Source: Azospirillum oryzae
GTDB taxonomy: Bacteria > Pseudomonadota > Alphaproteobacteria > Azospirillales > Azospirillaceae
DNA length: 64,000 bases
Direction of reading: 5' to 3'
NCBI RefSeq assembly: GCF_900177515.1
Contig: NZ_FXAK01000007.1
Location: 1,286,501-1,350,500 of the forward strand
Shown: piece after piece, positions 7,458 to 19,384 of the stretch
Position numbering within the stretch: position 1 is the stretch's first letter
How the letters are laid out: each line of letters starts with the position of its first letter
Made by a program: the position numbers and the translations under genes
Notes under the pieces: model-generated
Told to the model about the DNA's origin: nothing
Databases searched by the model: none
What the model saw: the letters and a program-made list of their open reading frames with translations, nothing else

Positions 7458-8861
7458 ATGACCGTGCGAAGCCGTTTTGCGCGCCGCTGGCTGCTGGCGA
7501 CGGCCCTGACCCTGACCGCCACGATGGGCACAGCAGTGACCGGCGGTGGTACGGCCCAGGCGCAGTCCCTGGAACAGGCCCTCGCCCAGGCCTATGCCAA
7601 CAACCCGACCATCGGCGCCCAGCGCGCCCGTCTGCGTGCCGTCGACGAAGGCGTGCCGCAGGCTCTGTCCGGCTACCGTCCGACCGCCCGCGTGACCGCC
7701 GGCATCTCCCGCTCGATGGGCAACAGCAATTACGACGGCGGTTCGACCGGGTCGGAGTCCAACGCCAAAAGCGTCGGCGTCACCGCCACCCAGCCGATCT
7801 ACGACGCCACCGTCGCCCCGGCCGTCCGCCGGGCCGAACGGCTGGTCGAGGCGCAGCGCGCGACCCTGATCGCGTCGGAGCAGTCGGTCCTGCTGGCCGC
7901 CGCCCAGGCCTATCTGGACATCGTCCAGAACCAGGCCATCCTGCAGCTGCAGACCAACAACGAGCAGGTGCTGCGCCGTCAGCTGGACGCCGCCCGCGAT
8001 CGCTTCCGCGTCGGCGAATACACCCGCACCGACGTCAGCCAGTCCGAGTCGCGCCTGTCGGCCGCCATCGCTTCCAAGATCTCGGCCGAAGGCACGCTGC
8101 GCGCCTCGCGCGCGACCTACGAGCGTCTGGTCGGTTCCGCCCCCGGAGAGCTGAAGGCGCCGAAGCCGGCCTTCCGCCTGCCGAAGAACCTGGACGAGCT
8201 GGTCGAGCTGGCCCGCGCCAACAACCCGAACGTCTTGTCCGCCTCCTACACCGAAGCGGCGCAGCGCGAGGCGGTGGATCAGCAGTACGGCCGCCTGCTG
8301 CCGTCGGTGAACCTCTCGGCCTCCGGCAGCCGCACCTACGATCCCGGCCGCTCCTCCGGCATCGACCTGAACCGCTCCGACAGCGCGCAGATCACCGCCC
8401 AGGTGACCATCCCGCTCTATCAGGCCGGCCAGCCCGAAGCCCTGGTCCGCGAGGCCAAGCAGACCGCCAATCAGGCCCGCCTGCAGATCGAGGAGGCCCG
8501 CCGTCAGGTGACCGAATCGGCGGTCAGCGCTTGGCAGGCCCTGCAGACCGCGCGCGCCAGCATCGAGTCCTACTCGGCGCAGATCAAGGCGGCGCAGATC
8601 GCCCTGGAAGGTGTCCGTCAGGAGGCGCAGGTCGGTTCGCGCACCGTGCTCGACGTGCTGAACCAGGAACAGGAACTGCTGAACGCCCGCGTCTTCCTGG
8701 TCCGTGCCCAGCACGACGAGATGGTGGCGGCCTTCAATGTTCTGGCGTCGAGCGGACAGTTGACCGCCGACCGGCTCAACCTGCCGGTCCAGAAATACGA
8801 CCCGCAAGCGAATTACGACAAGACGCGGGGCAAGTGGTTCGGAACTTCGGTGACCGAATGA
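7458..8861 (+). CDS. tolC: TolC-family outer membrane efflux protein
   Basis: A 467-residue outer membrane channel of type I secretion and efflux systems. A signal peptide (about 1-36, ending TAQAQ) is followed by SLEQALAQAYANNPTIGAQRA, the usual start of the first TolC repeat. The second repeat begins near NLDELVELARANNPNV. Long alpha-helical coiled regions and the C-terminal VGSRTVLDVLNQEQELLNAR motif are diagnostic. It trimerises to form a barrel plus periplasmic tunnel. No matching inner-membrane pump or ABC exporter lies nearby, so it is probably a shared, housekeeping TolC. The ATG at 7458 comes 2 bp after the rhodanese stop; a terminator follows immediately. Confidence 0.93.
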   Translation: MTVRSRFARRWLLATALTLTATMGTAVTGGGTAQAQSLEQALAQAYANNPTIGAQRARLRAVDEGVPQALSGYRPTARVTAGISRSMGNSNYDGGSTGSESNAKSVGVTATQPIYDATVAPAVRRAERLVEAQRATLIASEQSVLLAAAQAYLDIVQNQAILQLQTNNEQVLRRQLDAARDRFRVGEYTRTDVSQSESRLSAAIASKISAEGTLRASRATYERLVGSAPGELKAPKPAFRLPKNLDELVELARANNPNVLSASYTEAAQREAVDQQYGRLLPSVNLSASGSRTYDPGRSSGIDLNRSDSAQITAQVTIPLYQAGQPEALVREAKQTANQARLQIEEARRQVTESAVSAWQALQTARASIESYSAQIKAAQIALEGVRQEAQVGSRTVLDVLNQEQELLNARVFLVRAQHDEMVAAFNVLASSGQLTADRLNLPVQKYDPQANYDKTRGKWFGTSVTE

Positions 8862-8864
8862 ACG

Positions 8865-8893
8865 AGACGGCCCGCGAAAGCGGGCCGTTTTTG
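8865..8893 (+). terminator. Intrinsic terminator after tolC
   Basis: ACGGCCCGC (8867-8875) and GCGGGCCGT (8880-8888) form a perfect 9-bp stem with a GAAA tetraloop, followed by a run of T. It starts 5 bp after the tolC stop codon. Confidence 0.92.
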
Positions 8894-8957
8894 TATTATG
8901 GCTTTTTTGTCAGCCCTGCCCTAGGTTTGGGTCAGGTTGACGTCTCGGGTTGCCACG

Positions 8958-9653
8958 ATGAGCGATAAGGGCCAGCAAGAACCTTCGATGGAGGAAATCC
9001 TCGCCTCCATCCGGCGGATCATTTCCGAGGACGGCGAGCCTGCCAAATCGGAAACCCAGGCGCCTTCGCCGCCTCCTCCGCCGCCACCCCCTCCGCCGCC
9101 GCCCCCGCCACCCCCGCCGGTGGACGAGGACGACGACGACGTCCTGGAACTGACCCAGATGGTGGAGGACGAGCCGGACGACCGGCCCGACTTCGGCCAG
9201 CAGGACCCCGATCCGTGGCCGGAGGAACCGGCTTTTCCGGAGCCGTCGCCGCCTCCGCCGCCCCCGCCGCGCTGGGACGAGCCGGAACCCGAGCCGATGC
9301 CGCCGCCGCGCCCCGCCGCCCGGCGGCCGGCGCCGGTGTTCGACGATTTCGAGGATGACGAGCCGCCGCCCCCGCCGCGGCCGCGCCGCCGCGCGGTCGA
9401 TCCGGATGACGGGCTGATCTCCCGCCGGACGGCGGAGGATGCCTCTCACCACCTGACCCATCTGGCGCGCGAACTGGGCGACGACCTGTCCATCGGCCCG
9501 ATGCCCATCGGCATCCGTACGGTGGAGGAGGTCGTGCGCGAACTGCTGAAGCCGCTGTTGAAGGAATGGCTGGACGAGAACCTGCCGACGGTGGTCGAGC
9601 GGCTGGTCCAGCAGGAGATCGACCGTATGATCCGGCGGTCTCAGAAATTCTGA
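8958..9653 (+). CDS. popZ: Pole-organizing protein PopZ (DUF2497)
   Basis: A 231-residue protein with the two conserved ends of PopZ: an N-terminal helix MEEILASIRRIISED and a C-terminal helical assembly region with LLKPLLKEWLDENLP and VVERLVQQEI. Between them is an acidic and proline-rich disordered linker including 17 consecutive prolines, three later short polyproline runs and DEDDDD. In Caulobacter PopZ forms a polymeric hub at the poles that anchors the ParB/parS centromere and cell-cycle regulators. I chose the ATG at 8958, where homology begins. It is followed by valS at 67 bp. The polyproline run is unusually long and uses all CCN codons, so it is not a simple recent slippage product. 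Confidence 0.9.
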   Translation: MSDKGQQEPSMEEILASIRRIISEDGEPAKSETQAPSPPPPPPPPPPPPPPPPPVDEDDDDVLELTQMVEDEPDDRPDFGQQDPDPWPEEPAFPEPSPPPPPPPRWDEPEPEPMPPPRPAARRPAPVFDDFEDDEPPPPPRPRRRAVDPDDGLISRRTAEDASHHLTHLARELGDDLSIGPMPIGIRTVEEVVRELLKPLLKEWLDENLPTVVERLVQQEIDRMIRRSQKF

Positions 9654-9720
9654 TCCTGAGTGTTTTAAGCCCCGCCTTTCTGATCCCTGGTTGAGACGTT
9701 CCTAGCGAAAGTTCGTGGTG

Positions 9721-12369
<2,649 letters not shown>

Positions 12370-12373
12370 TGTT

Positions 12374-12505
12374 TGTGGGGGCGGACACTTGCCCCCACCT
12401 AACCTCCCCCGCTGGGCGGGGGAGGGACTGCCGCCGCTATGCTATATAAGCGCCAATCCCCTCCCCCGCCCAGCGGGGGAGGATTAGGGTGGGGGGCATG
12501 TGCCC
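12374..12505. repeat. REP/BIME-like inverted repeat element
   Basis: Two 23-bp GC-rich units, 12403-12425 and 12460-12482, are exact reverse complements of each other. Each is itself a near-palindrome: a 10-bp stem CCTCCCCCGC/GCGGGGGAGG with a 3-base loop. Outside them, CCCCCACC and a partially matching GGGTGGGGGG extend the symmetry. The 34-bp centre contains GCTATATAAGC. A further hairpin (GTGGGGGC/GCCCCCAC) borders the left end. Organisation matches paired extragenic palindromes, and it fills nearly the whole valS - oxidase subunit gap. Both neighbouring genes run toward it, so it may also stop transcription. Confidence 0.75.
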
Positions 12506-12526
12506 CCTTACAGCGACCTTTGCCTG

Positions 12527-12670
12527 CTACAGCGTAAAGATCGCCAGCAGCACCAGCACCGCGATGACTCCGGCGATGCTGAGCTTCATGAATTTGGTGA
12601 AGGCGATCCAGTTCGCCTGATGTGCGCGGACGGTCTCTTCACTGACCGGGTTCGGACTGACGGCCGCCAT
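12527..12670 (-). CDS. aa3-type cytochrome c oxidase subunit IV
   Basis: A 47-residue single-helix membrane protein: a short polar N-terminus (EETVRAHQANWIAFTKFMK) then one transmembrane helix (LSIAGVIAVLVLLAIFTL). This is the pattern of the small alphaproteobacterial aa3 oxidase subunit IV, which crosses the membrane once beside the catalytic core; its role is not settled. I took the ATG at 12670; the upstream frame is not family-like. The large oxidase genes are not in this window. It is convergent with valS across the REP-like element. Confidence 0.8.
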   Translation of the reverse strand: MAAVSPNPVSEETVRAHQANWIAFTKFMKLSIAGVIAVLVLLAIFTL

Positions 12671-12795
12671 TTCGATCAACCCTCCAACAGTTTCTTTTGC
12701 CCGCAATTTTTGACGCGGACGCACGGAAACGCAACAGATTCCGAGCGGAACCGTCAACTATGCCGGAAGAGGGATGATCGGAAGGAAGAGTGTGC

Positions 12796-13449
12796 CTAGA
12801 GCGGCGGGTTCACCACGGCCGCAAGCTCCGGGACCGGGCCTTCGATCCGCACCAGATCGCCATCGACTCGGGCGCGGCCCTCGGCGATCAGACGGACGGC
12901 GTGCGGGTAGAGGCGATGTTCCGAGTCCAGCACACGGTCGGCCAGACGGTGGGCGTCGTCACCGGGCAGGACCGGGACGGCGGCCTGGGCGATGATCGGG
13001 CCTTCGTCCATCTCCGGCCGCACGTAATGCACGGTGCAGCCATGGAAGCGGACGCCGGTGTCCAGTGCCCGCTGATGGGTGTCCAGCCCCTTGAAAGAGG
13101 GCAGCAGCGACGGGTGGATGTTGATGAGCGCGTTGTGCCACTGCCCGACGAACCAGGGCGACAGCAGGCGCATGAAGCCGGCAAGGCAGACCAGCTCGAC
13201 ACCAGAGTCGCGCAGAGTGGCGTTCATCGCCGCTTCGAAGGCCGGCTTGTCGCCGGGATAGTCGCGGTGGCTGACCACCGCGGTGGCGATGCCGGCCTTG
13301 GCCGCCCGTTCCAGACCGAAGGCGTCGGCCTTGTTGGACAGGACCAGGGCGATCTCGGCCGGGAAATCGGGCGCGGCGCAGGCGTCGATCAACGCCTGCA
13401 GATTGCTGCCGCGCCCCGAGATCAGGACGCCGAGCTTCAACTTGCTCAT
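12796..13449 (-). CDS. purN: Phosphoribosylglycinamide formyltransferase (PurN)
   Basis: A 217-residue GAR transformylase. The phosphate-binding loop GVLISGRGSNLQAL is near the N-terminus. The catalytic segment has LAGFMRLLSPWFV and INIHPSLLPSFKG (catalytic Asn-His), with DEGPIIAQAAVPV near the C-terminus. It transfers a formyl group from 10-formyltetrahydrofolate to GAR in purine synthesis. The ATG at 13449 has AGGA 7 bases upstream; a GTG immediately before it is also in frame. It follows purM by 21 bp, forming a purMN operon. Confidence 0.96.
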   Translation of the reverse strand: MSKLKLGVLISGRGSNLQALIDACAAPDFPAEIALVLSNKADAFGLERAAKAGIATAVVSHRDYPGDKPAFEAAMNATLRDSGVELVCLAGFMRLLSPWFVGQWHNALINIHPSLLPSFKGLDTHQRALDTGVRFHGCTVHYVRPEMDEGPIIAQAAVPVLPGDDAHRLADRVLDSEHRLYPHAVRLIAEGRARVDGDLVRIEGPVPELAAVVNPPL

Positions 13450-13470
13450 CACAAGATCCTTAGGCGTCCC

Positions 13471-14532
<1,062 letters not shown>

Positions 14533-14629
14533 GTTATAGGACTGGGTGCTGATGGTATCCTCGCTTGGGCTGAGCTATATACCGGGCCTTGGGCTCGGGC
14601 CGAACATACTCGAATCGGAAGGCTTTGCA

Positions 14630-16003
14630 ATGCTCCACCGCCGCCGCGCGCCGCTCCTCGCCGGTCTTGCTGCCATGTCCACCGCTCTGGTCCTGACCAT
14701 GACCGGGCCGGCGGGGGCGCAGACCGGCTCCCTGCCGCCGGCCGCCGTCTCGTCCGCCGCCGATCCCTTCGCCGTGTCCGGCGTGCAGGTCGACATCAGC
14801 GGCAGCAACCCGACCACCGTCCGCGATCAGGCGATCCGCGAGGCGCAGGCCAAGGCCTGGGCCGAACTGTACCGGCGCCTCGTTCCCGGCGGCGGCAATC
14901 CGCCGCGCCTGTCGGACAACGAGATCGCCCGGCTGGTCCAGGGCTTCGAAATCGACGAGGAGAAAGTGTCGGCCAGCCGCTATGTCGGCGCCATCACCGT
15001 GCGTTTCCGTCCCAACGCGGTGCGCGACGCGCTCGGCCAGAGCGGCGGCGCCACGCAATATGTCGAGCCGCCGTCGCGCCCCTTCGTCATCCTGCCGGTG
15101 ACCCAGGTCGACGGCCGTACCATCCTGTGGCAGGACCGCACCCCCTGGCGCGCGGCCTGGGAGGCGCGGCAGCCCGCCGCCGCGCTGGTGCCTCTGGTGG
15201 TGCCGGACGGCGAGCTGTCCGACGCCCAGGCAATCAGCGGCGAGGACGCCATCGCCGGCAATTCGGAGGCGCTCGCCCGCATTGCGCAGGCCTACAAGGC
15301 CGGCGGGGTCGTGGTCGCCCGCACCGACATGCCGGCGAACGGTCCCGACCCGGCGCGCGGACTGACGGTGGACGTCACCCGCTATGGGCTGGACGGCAAC
15401 CGCGACAATCAGACGGTGCAGGTGAAGGGTGGCGGCAGTGCCGACGAACTGATGAACCGTGCGGTCGCGGCGGTCGGCACGCAGATCGACGATTCGTGGC
15501 GGCGCGAGCACACCACCGCCACCGGTCCGGAGCAGAACACCATCGTCAGCGTGCCGCTGACCGCGGTGAATGATTGGGTCGAAACGCGAAAGCGGCTGTC
15601 CGCCGTTCCCGCGGTAAGCCGCACCAGCCTGATGTCGATCAGCCGCAATGAGGCGCTCATCACCCTGACCTATCGCGGCGATCCCGAACAGCTGGCCCAG
15701 GCGCTCGCCCGCCAGGATCTCGGATTCGCGCGGTCGGCCACCGCGCCCGCGGGCTATCCGCCGGCCTATCCGGGGGCGCCGCTGCCGGTGCAGTCGGCCG
15801 ACTGGCAGCTGACCCTGCTGCCGCGCGGTTCGGGTGCTGCGTCGGCCGGTGCCGTCCCCGCGAGCGCGTCGCCGATGGCGTCGCCGACCTCGCTGGCGCC
15901 GTCGGCGCCGATGGGCGCCGGCACTATGGGCGCCGGTGCGCCGGCCACCATGGGCGCACCGCCGCGCAACCTGGGCACGCTGCCGGCCAAGAGCCTGCCG
16001 TGA
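14630..16003 (+). CDS. Exported DUF2066 domain protein
   Basis: A 457-residue protein with an N-terminal signal peptide (MLHRRRAPLLAG... ending AGAQ). The core begins FAVSGVQVDISGSNPTTVRDQAIREA and has the DUF2066 pattern of AEL-YRRLVP and SRYVGAITVRFRP. The last roughly 65 residues are low-complexity Ala/Pro/Met/Gly, with repeats of the type (S)APMGAGTMGAG. Function is unknown; the family is periplasmic or lipid-layer associated and regularly precedes the CDP-alcohol transferase / PerM / Hda block. The ATG at 14630 has GGAAGG 7 bases upstream. Its stop overlaps the next gene start by 4 bp (GTGA), indicating translational coupling. Confidence 0.82.
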   Translation: MLHRRRAPLLAGLAAMSTALVLTMTGPAGAQTGSLPPAAVSSAADPFAVSGVQVDISGSNPTTVRDQAIREAQAKAWAELYRRLVPGGGNPPRLSDNEIARLVQGFEIDEEKVSASRYVGAITVRFRPNAVRDALGQSGGATQYVEPPSRPFVILPVTQVDGRTILWQDRTPWRAAWEARQPAAALVPLVVPDGELSDAQAISGEDAIAGNSEALARIAQAYKAGGVVVARTDMPANGPDPARGLTVDVTRYGLDGNRDNQTVQVKGGGSADELMNRAVAAVGTQIDDSWRREHTTATGPEQNTIVSVPLTAVNDWVETRKRLSAVPAVSRTSLMSISRNEALITLTYRGDPEQLAQALARQDLGFARSATAPAGYPPAYPGAPLPVQSADWQLTLLPRGSGAASAGAVPASASPMASPTSLAPSAPMGAGTMGAGAPATMGAPPRNLGTLPAKSLP

Positions 16004-16560
16004 GCGTTCCCAACATCATCACGTTCCTGCGCATCGTGGCGGTTCCGGCCGCGATGTACATGATCCTGATCGGCAACATGGAGTGGGCCTTCGCCCTGTT
16101 CGTCGCCGCCGGTCTGTCCGATGCGCTGGACGGCGCCATCGCCCGGATGTTCCGCGCGCGTACGGTGCTGGGGGGATATCTCGATCCGCTGGCCGACAAG
16201 GCGCTGATCGTCGGGGTGTATGTGGCGCTGGCCTGGGTCGGCGCGATCCCGCTGTGGCTGGCGATGATGGTGGTGTTCCGCGACATCATGATCATCGGCG
16301 GCGTCATCCTGCTGTTCACGCTGAAGGAGACGCTGGCTATGCAGCCGCTCTACATCAGCAAGGTGAACACGGTGGTGCAGATCGCGCTGGCCGCCGCGAT
16401 TCTGGCGCCGCCGGCGCTGGGCTTGCCGGAGGTTCACCTGTACGGGTGGGAGCTGGTCGACGTGCTGGTGTACGCCTGTACGGTGACGACGGTGCTGTCC
16501 GGCGTGCTGTACGCGCGGCGCGGCGCCCTGCTGTTCAACCGGCTCGGCGGCGTTCCGTGA
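16000..16560 (+). CDS. CDP-alcohol phosphatidyltransferase family protein
   Basis: A 186-residue polytopic inner-membrane protein. The full CDP-alcohol motif DG(x2)AR(x8)G(x3)D(x3)D is present at residues 44-66 (D44, G45, A48, R49, G58, D62, D66). Family members condense CDP-diacylglycerol with an alcohol such as glycerol 3-phosphate, inositol phosphate or another head group. The sequence resembles PgsA-like proteins, but a second, canonical pgsA usually exists elsewhere in such genomes, so the substrate is open. GTG start overlaps the DUF2066 stop; the gene also overlaps the next gene by 4 bp. Confidence 0.88.
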   Translation: MSVPNIITFLRIVAVPAAMYMILIGNMEWAFALFVAAGLSDALDGAIARMFRARTVLGGYLDPLADKALIVGVYVALAWVGAIPLWLAMMVVFRDIMIIGGVILLFTLKETLAMQPLYISKVNTVVQIALAAAILAPPALGLPEVHLYGWELVDVLVYACTVTTVLSGVLYARRGALLFNRLGGVP

Positions 16561-17624
16561 CGGCGGCCAAGCAGCTCCGCTTCTGGCTGATCGGGCTTGG
16601 ATTGTTCGTCCTGGCGCTGTGGCTGCTGTCGGACATGCTGCTTCCCTTCGTGGTCGGGCTGGCCATCGCCTATCTGCTCGACCCCGCGGTCGACCGGCTG
16701 GAGGCGGCGGGGCTGCCGCGCTGGCTCGGCACCACGGTGGTGCTGCTGGGCTTCGTCCTGATCATGGTGCTGGTGGCGCTGCTCCTGCTGCCGCTGGTGC
16801 AGGGGCAGGTCTCCCACCTGCTGGAGGTGCTGCCGACCTATGCGACGCTGGTGAAGGAGCGGCTGATCCCGGCGCTCGACCGCTTCATCCACCGCCTGCC
16901 GGCCGACGATGTGGAGCGGCTGCGCGCCGCCGCCGGCACTTATGCCGGGGAGGTGGCGGGGCTGGTCGGCCGCGTGGTCACCCGCATCCTGTCGGGCGGG
17001 CTAGCGCTGTTCGACATCGTCACGCTGATGTTCATCACGCCCATCGTCGCCTTCTACATGATGCGCGACTGGGACCTGATGGTGGGCAAGGTCGATTCGT
17101 GGCTGCCGCGCCAGCATGCCGAGACGGTGCGCGAGCAGGCGCGCGAGGTGAACGTCACCCTATCTGGATTCGTCCGCGGTCAGGCGACGGTCTGCGTCGT
17201 GCTGGGCGTCTTCTACGCGCTGGCGCTGTCGGCGGCGGGGCTGGATTTCGGGCTGGTGATCGGCCTCGTCGCCGGTCTCTTGTCCTTCATTCCCTATGTC
17301 GGCAGCTTGTTCGGCTTCGTCGCCAGCACCGGCCTTGCCCTGCTGCAGTTCGACGAACTTTGGCGGGTCGCCATCGTCATCGGCATCTTCCTGTTCGGTC
17401 AGGCGGTGGAAGGCAACGTCCTGACGCCGAAGCTGGTGGGCGACAAGGTCGGGCTGCATGCGGTCTGGGTGATGTTCGCCCTGCTGGCCGGTGGCAGCCT
17501 GTTCGGCTTCGTCGGCGTGCTGCTGGCGGTGCCGGTGGCCGCGGTGATCGGCGTGTTGACCCGCTTCGCATTGCGACAGTATCTCTCAAGCCCGTACTAC
17601 CGCGGCACCGACGCGGAACGCTGA
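16557..17624 (+). CDS. perM: AI-2E family transporter / PerM-type permease
   Basis: A 355-residue integral membrane protein with about eight hydrophobic segments. The family hallmark (VIGLVAGLLSFIPYVGS) is at about residues 235-251, followed by QAVEGNVLTPKLVGDKVGLHAVWVMFALLAGGSLFGFVGVLLAVPVAA split over the last helices. Members are linked to AI-2 export or Na+/H+ antiport, but in this genomic context (next to hdaA) the function is unknown. The GTG start at 16557 overlaps the preceding stop (GTGA), and the next gene begins 13 bp after the stop, so it is clearly in an operon. Confidence 0.9.
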   Translation: MTAAKQLRFWLIGLGLFVLALWLLSDMLLPFVVGLAIAYLLDPAVDRLEAAGLPRWLGTTVVLLGFVLIMVLVALLLLPLVQGQVSHLLEVLPTYATLVKERLIPALDRFIHRLPADDVERLRAAAGTYAGEVAGLVGRVVTRILSGGLALFDIVTLMFITPIVAFYMMRDWDLMVGKVDSWLPRQHAETVREQAREVNVTLSGFVRGQATVCVVLGVFYALALSAAGLDFGLVIGLVAGLLSFIPYVGSLFGFVASTGLALLQFDELWRVAIVIGIFLFGQAVEGNVLTPKLVGDKVGLHAVWVMFALLAGGSLFGFVGVLLAVPVAAVIGVLTRFALRQYLSSPYYRGTDAER

Positions 17625-17637
17625 TGGGTGTGTCCGC

Positions 17638-18360
17638 ATGAGCTTGCCGGCGCAGATACCGCTCGACCTCGGGCACCGGACGGCGATGGGTTGCGAGGAT
17701 TTCCTCGTGGCGCCCAGCAACGCCGATGCCGTGGCGTGGCTGGACCGCTGGCCGTCCTGGCCGGCCCCGGCGCTGACCCTGTTCGGCCCGGCCGGCTGCG
17801 GCAAGACCCATCTGTCCCAGGTCTGGCGCGCCCGCAGCCATGCGGTGGTGATCCGGGCCGACCTGCTCGACTCGGCCGCGCCGCCCACGCTGCTGGCGCC
17901 CGCCAACGCCGTGGTGGTGGAGGACGCCGACATGGTCGCCGGCAGGGCCGAGCGGGAAGAGGCGCTGTTCCACCTCTACAACCTCGCCCGCGAGCAGCAG
18001 GGCCACTTGCTTCTGCTGTCGCGCAAGGCGCCGTCGCGCTGGCGCACCCGGCTGCCCGACCTGCGCTCCCGCATCAAGGGCGCGCCGGCGGTGGAGGTCA
18101 GGCCGCCCGATGACGCGCTGCTGGCCGCGGTGCTGGTGAAGCTGTTTGCCGACCGCCAGTTGCGGCCGGGGATGGAGGTCATCACCTATCTGCTGGCACG
18201 GATGGAGCGGTCGCTCGATTTCGCCCGCCGGCTGGTGGCGGCGCTGGACCATGCGTCGCTGGCCGCCCATCGCGGCGTGACCGTGCCGCTGGCGCGCGAA
18301 GTCCTTTCGGATCTGCAACGGACGGAACCGCAACGATCCGGTTCCAAAACAACCCTCTAG
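17638..18360 (+). CDS. hdaA: DnaA-homologous regulatory protein HdaA (RIDA)
   Basis: A 240-residue DnaA-like AAA+ protein lacking the DnaA DNA-binding domain. Its N-terminus has a sliding-clamp-binding motif QIPLDL at 6-11. Walker A is GPAGCGKT at 50-57, a Walker-B-like strand is NAVVVEDADMV, and the arginine-rich sensor region reads KAPSRWRTRLPDLRSRI. Together with the beta clamp, Hda stimulates ATP hydrolysis by DnaA to block re-initiation of replication. It is the last gene of the DUF2066 operon. The length and clamp motif favour HdaA over DnaA. Confidence 0.9.
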   Translation: MSLPAQIPLDLGHRTAMGCEDFLVAPSNADAVAWLDRWPSWPAPALTLFGPAGCGKTHLSQVWRARSHAVVIRADLLDSAAPPTLLAPANAVVVEDADMVAGRAEREEALFHLYNLAREQQGHLLLLSRKAPSRWRTRLPDLRSRIKGAPAVEVRPPDDALLAAVLVKLFADRQLRPGMEVITYLLARMERSLDFARRLVAALDHASLAAHRGVTVPLAREVLSDLQRTEPQRSGSKTTL

Positions 18361-18382
18361 TTCCATAAGGGAAGAGACGACC

Positions 18383-19162
18383 ATGGATTTGGGTATCGCC
18401 GGCCGCCGCGCCATCGTCTGCGCCGCCAGCAAGGGGCTGGGCCGCGCCTGCGCCTTTGCGTTGGCCCGTGAGGGCGTTCACGTCACCCTGACCGCCCGCA
18501 ATGCCGAGGCGCTGGAGGCGACCGCCGAGGAGATCCGCAAGGCCACCGGCGTCACCGTCACCACCGCCCCCGGCGACATCGCGACGGAGGAGGGCCGGGC
18601 CGCGGCGCTGGCCGCCTGTCCGGAACCGGACATCCTCGTCAACAATGCCGGCGGCCCGCCGCCCGGCGACTTCCACGATTGGGACCGCGACGACTGGATT
18701 CGCGCGCTGGACGCCAACATGCTGGCGCCGATCTTCCTGATCAAGGCGACGGTCGACGGCATGATCTCCCGCCGCTTCGGCCGGATCGTCAACATCACGT
18801 CGGCCGCGGTGAAGGCGCCGATCCCGATTCTCGGTCTGTCGAACGGCGCCCGCACCGGCCTGACCGGCTTCGTCGCCGGCCTGTCGCGGCAGACGGTGAA
18901 GCACAACGTCACCATCAACAACCTGCTGCCCGGCCCCTTCGAGACCGACCGCCTGCGCAAGACCATGGAGGGCGGCGCCAAGGCCGCCGGCCGCAGCATT
19001 GACGAAGAGATGGATCTGCGCCGCAAGACGAATCCGTCCGGCCGATTCGGCGATCCGGAGGAATTCGGGGCCGCCTGTGCCTTTCTCTGTGCCGCCAAGT
19101 CCGGTTTCATGACCGGCCAGAACATCCTTCTGGACGGCGGAGCCTTTCCCGGCACGATGTAA
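18383..19162 (+). CDS. SDR-family protein with altered catalytic residues
   Basis: A 259-residue short-chain dehydrogenase/reductase fold. The nucleotide loop is degenerate (AASKGLG instead of TGxxxGIG), NNAG is intact, the helix-4 Asn is in DANMLAPI and the catalytic Ser in NITSAAV. The YxxxK motif is replaced by SNGAR, so both the catalytic Tyr and Lys are changed. A subset of beta-ketoacyl-ACP-reductase-like SDRs shares this pattern and lacks a proven reaction. The C-terminal GQNILLDGGAFPGTM is typical. It starts 22 bp after hdaA, with an AAGGGAAGAGACG ribosome site, so it may be co-transcribed with it. Confidence 0.85.
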   Translation: MDLGIAGRRAIVCAASKGLGRACAFALAREGVHVTLTARNAEALEATAEEIRKATGVTVTTAPGDIATEEGRAAALAACPEPDILVNNAGGPPPGDFHDWDRDDWIRALDANMLAPIFLIKATVDGMISRRFGRIVNITSAAVKAPIPILGLSNGARTGLTGFVAGLSRQTVKHNVTINNLLPGPFETDRLRKTMEGGAKAAGRSIDEEMDLRRKTNPSGRFGDPEEFGAACAFLCAAKSGFMTGQNILLDGGAFPGTM

Positions 19163-19384
19163 ACTGCGGTATCAGGAGACGGGCCGCCGCCGCGTCTCAA
19201 GTTTGTCCCTCCAATTCGCTACAAAATCCGCCCATCGTCACAGGCCATTAAGAAACGGCGACGGGAAGGGGTGCGCAACCACCGCTTCCCCGGTCCGCCG
19301 GTCGGCAGGCATCGGAAGATGTCGCGGCGACCGGATAACGGCGTTTGCAGAGCACTGGTGCTTTCGCAGGCCACTGGCACAGGA

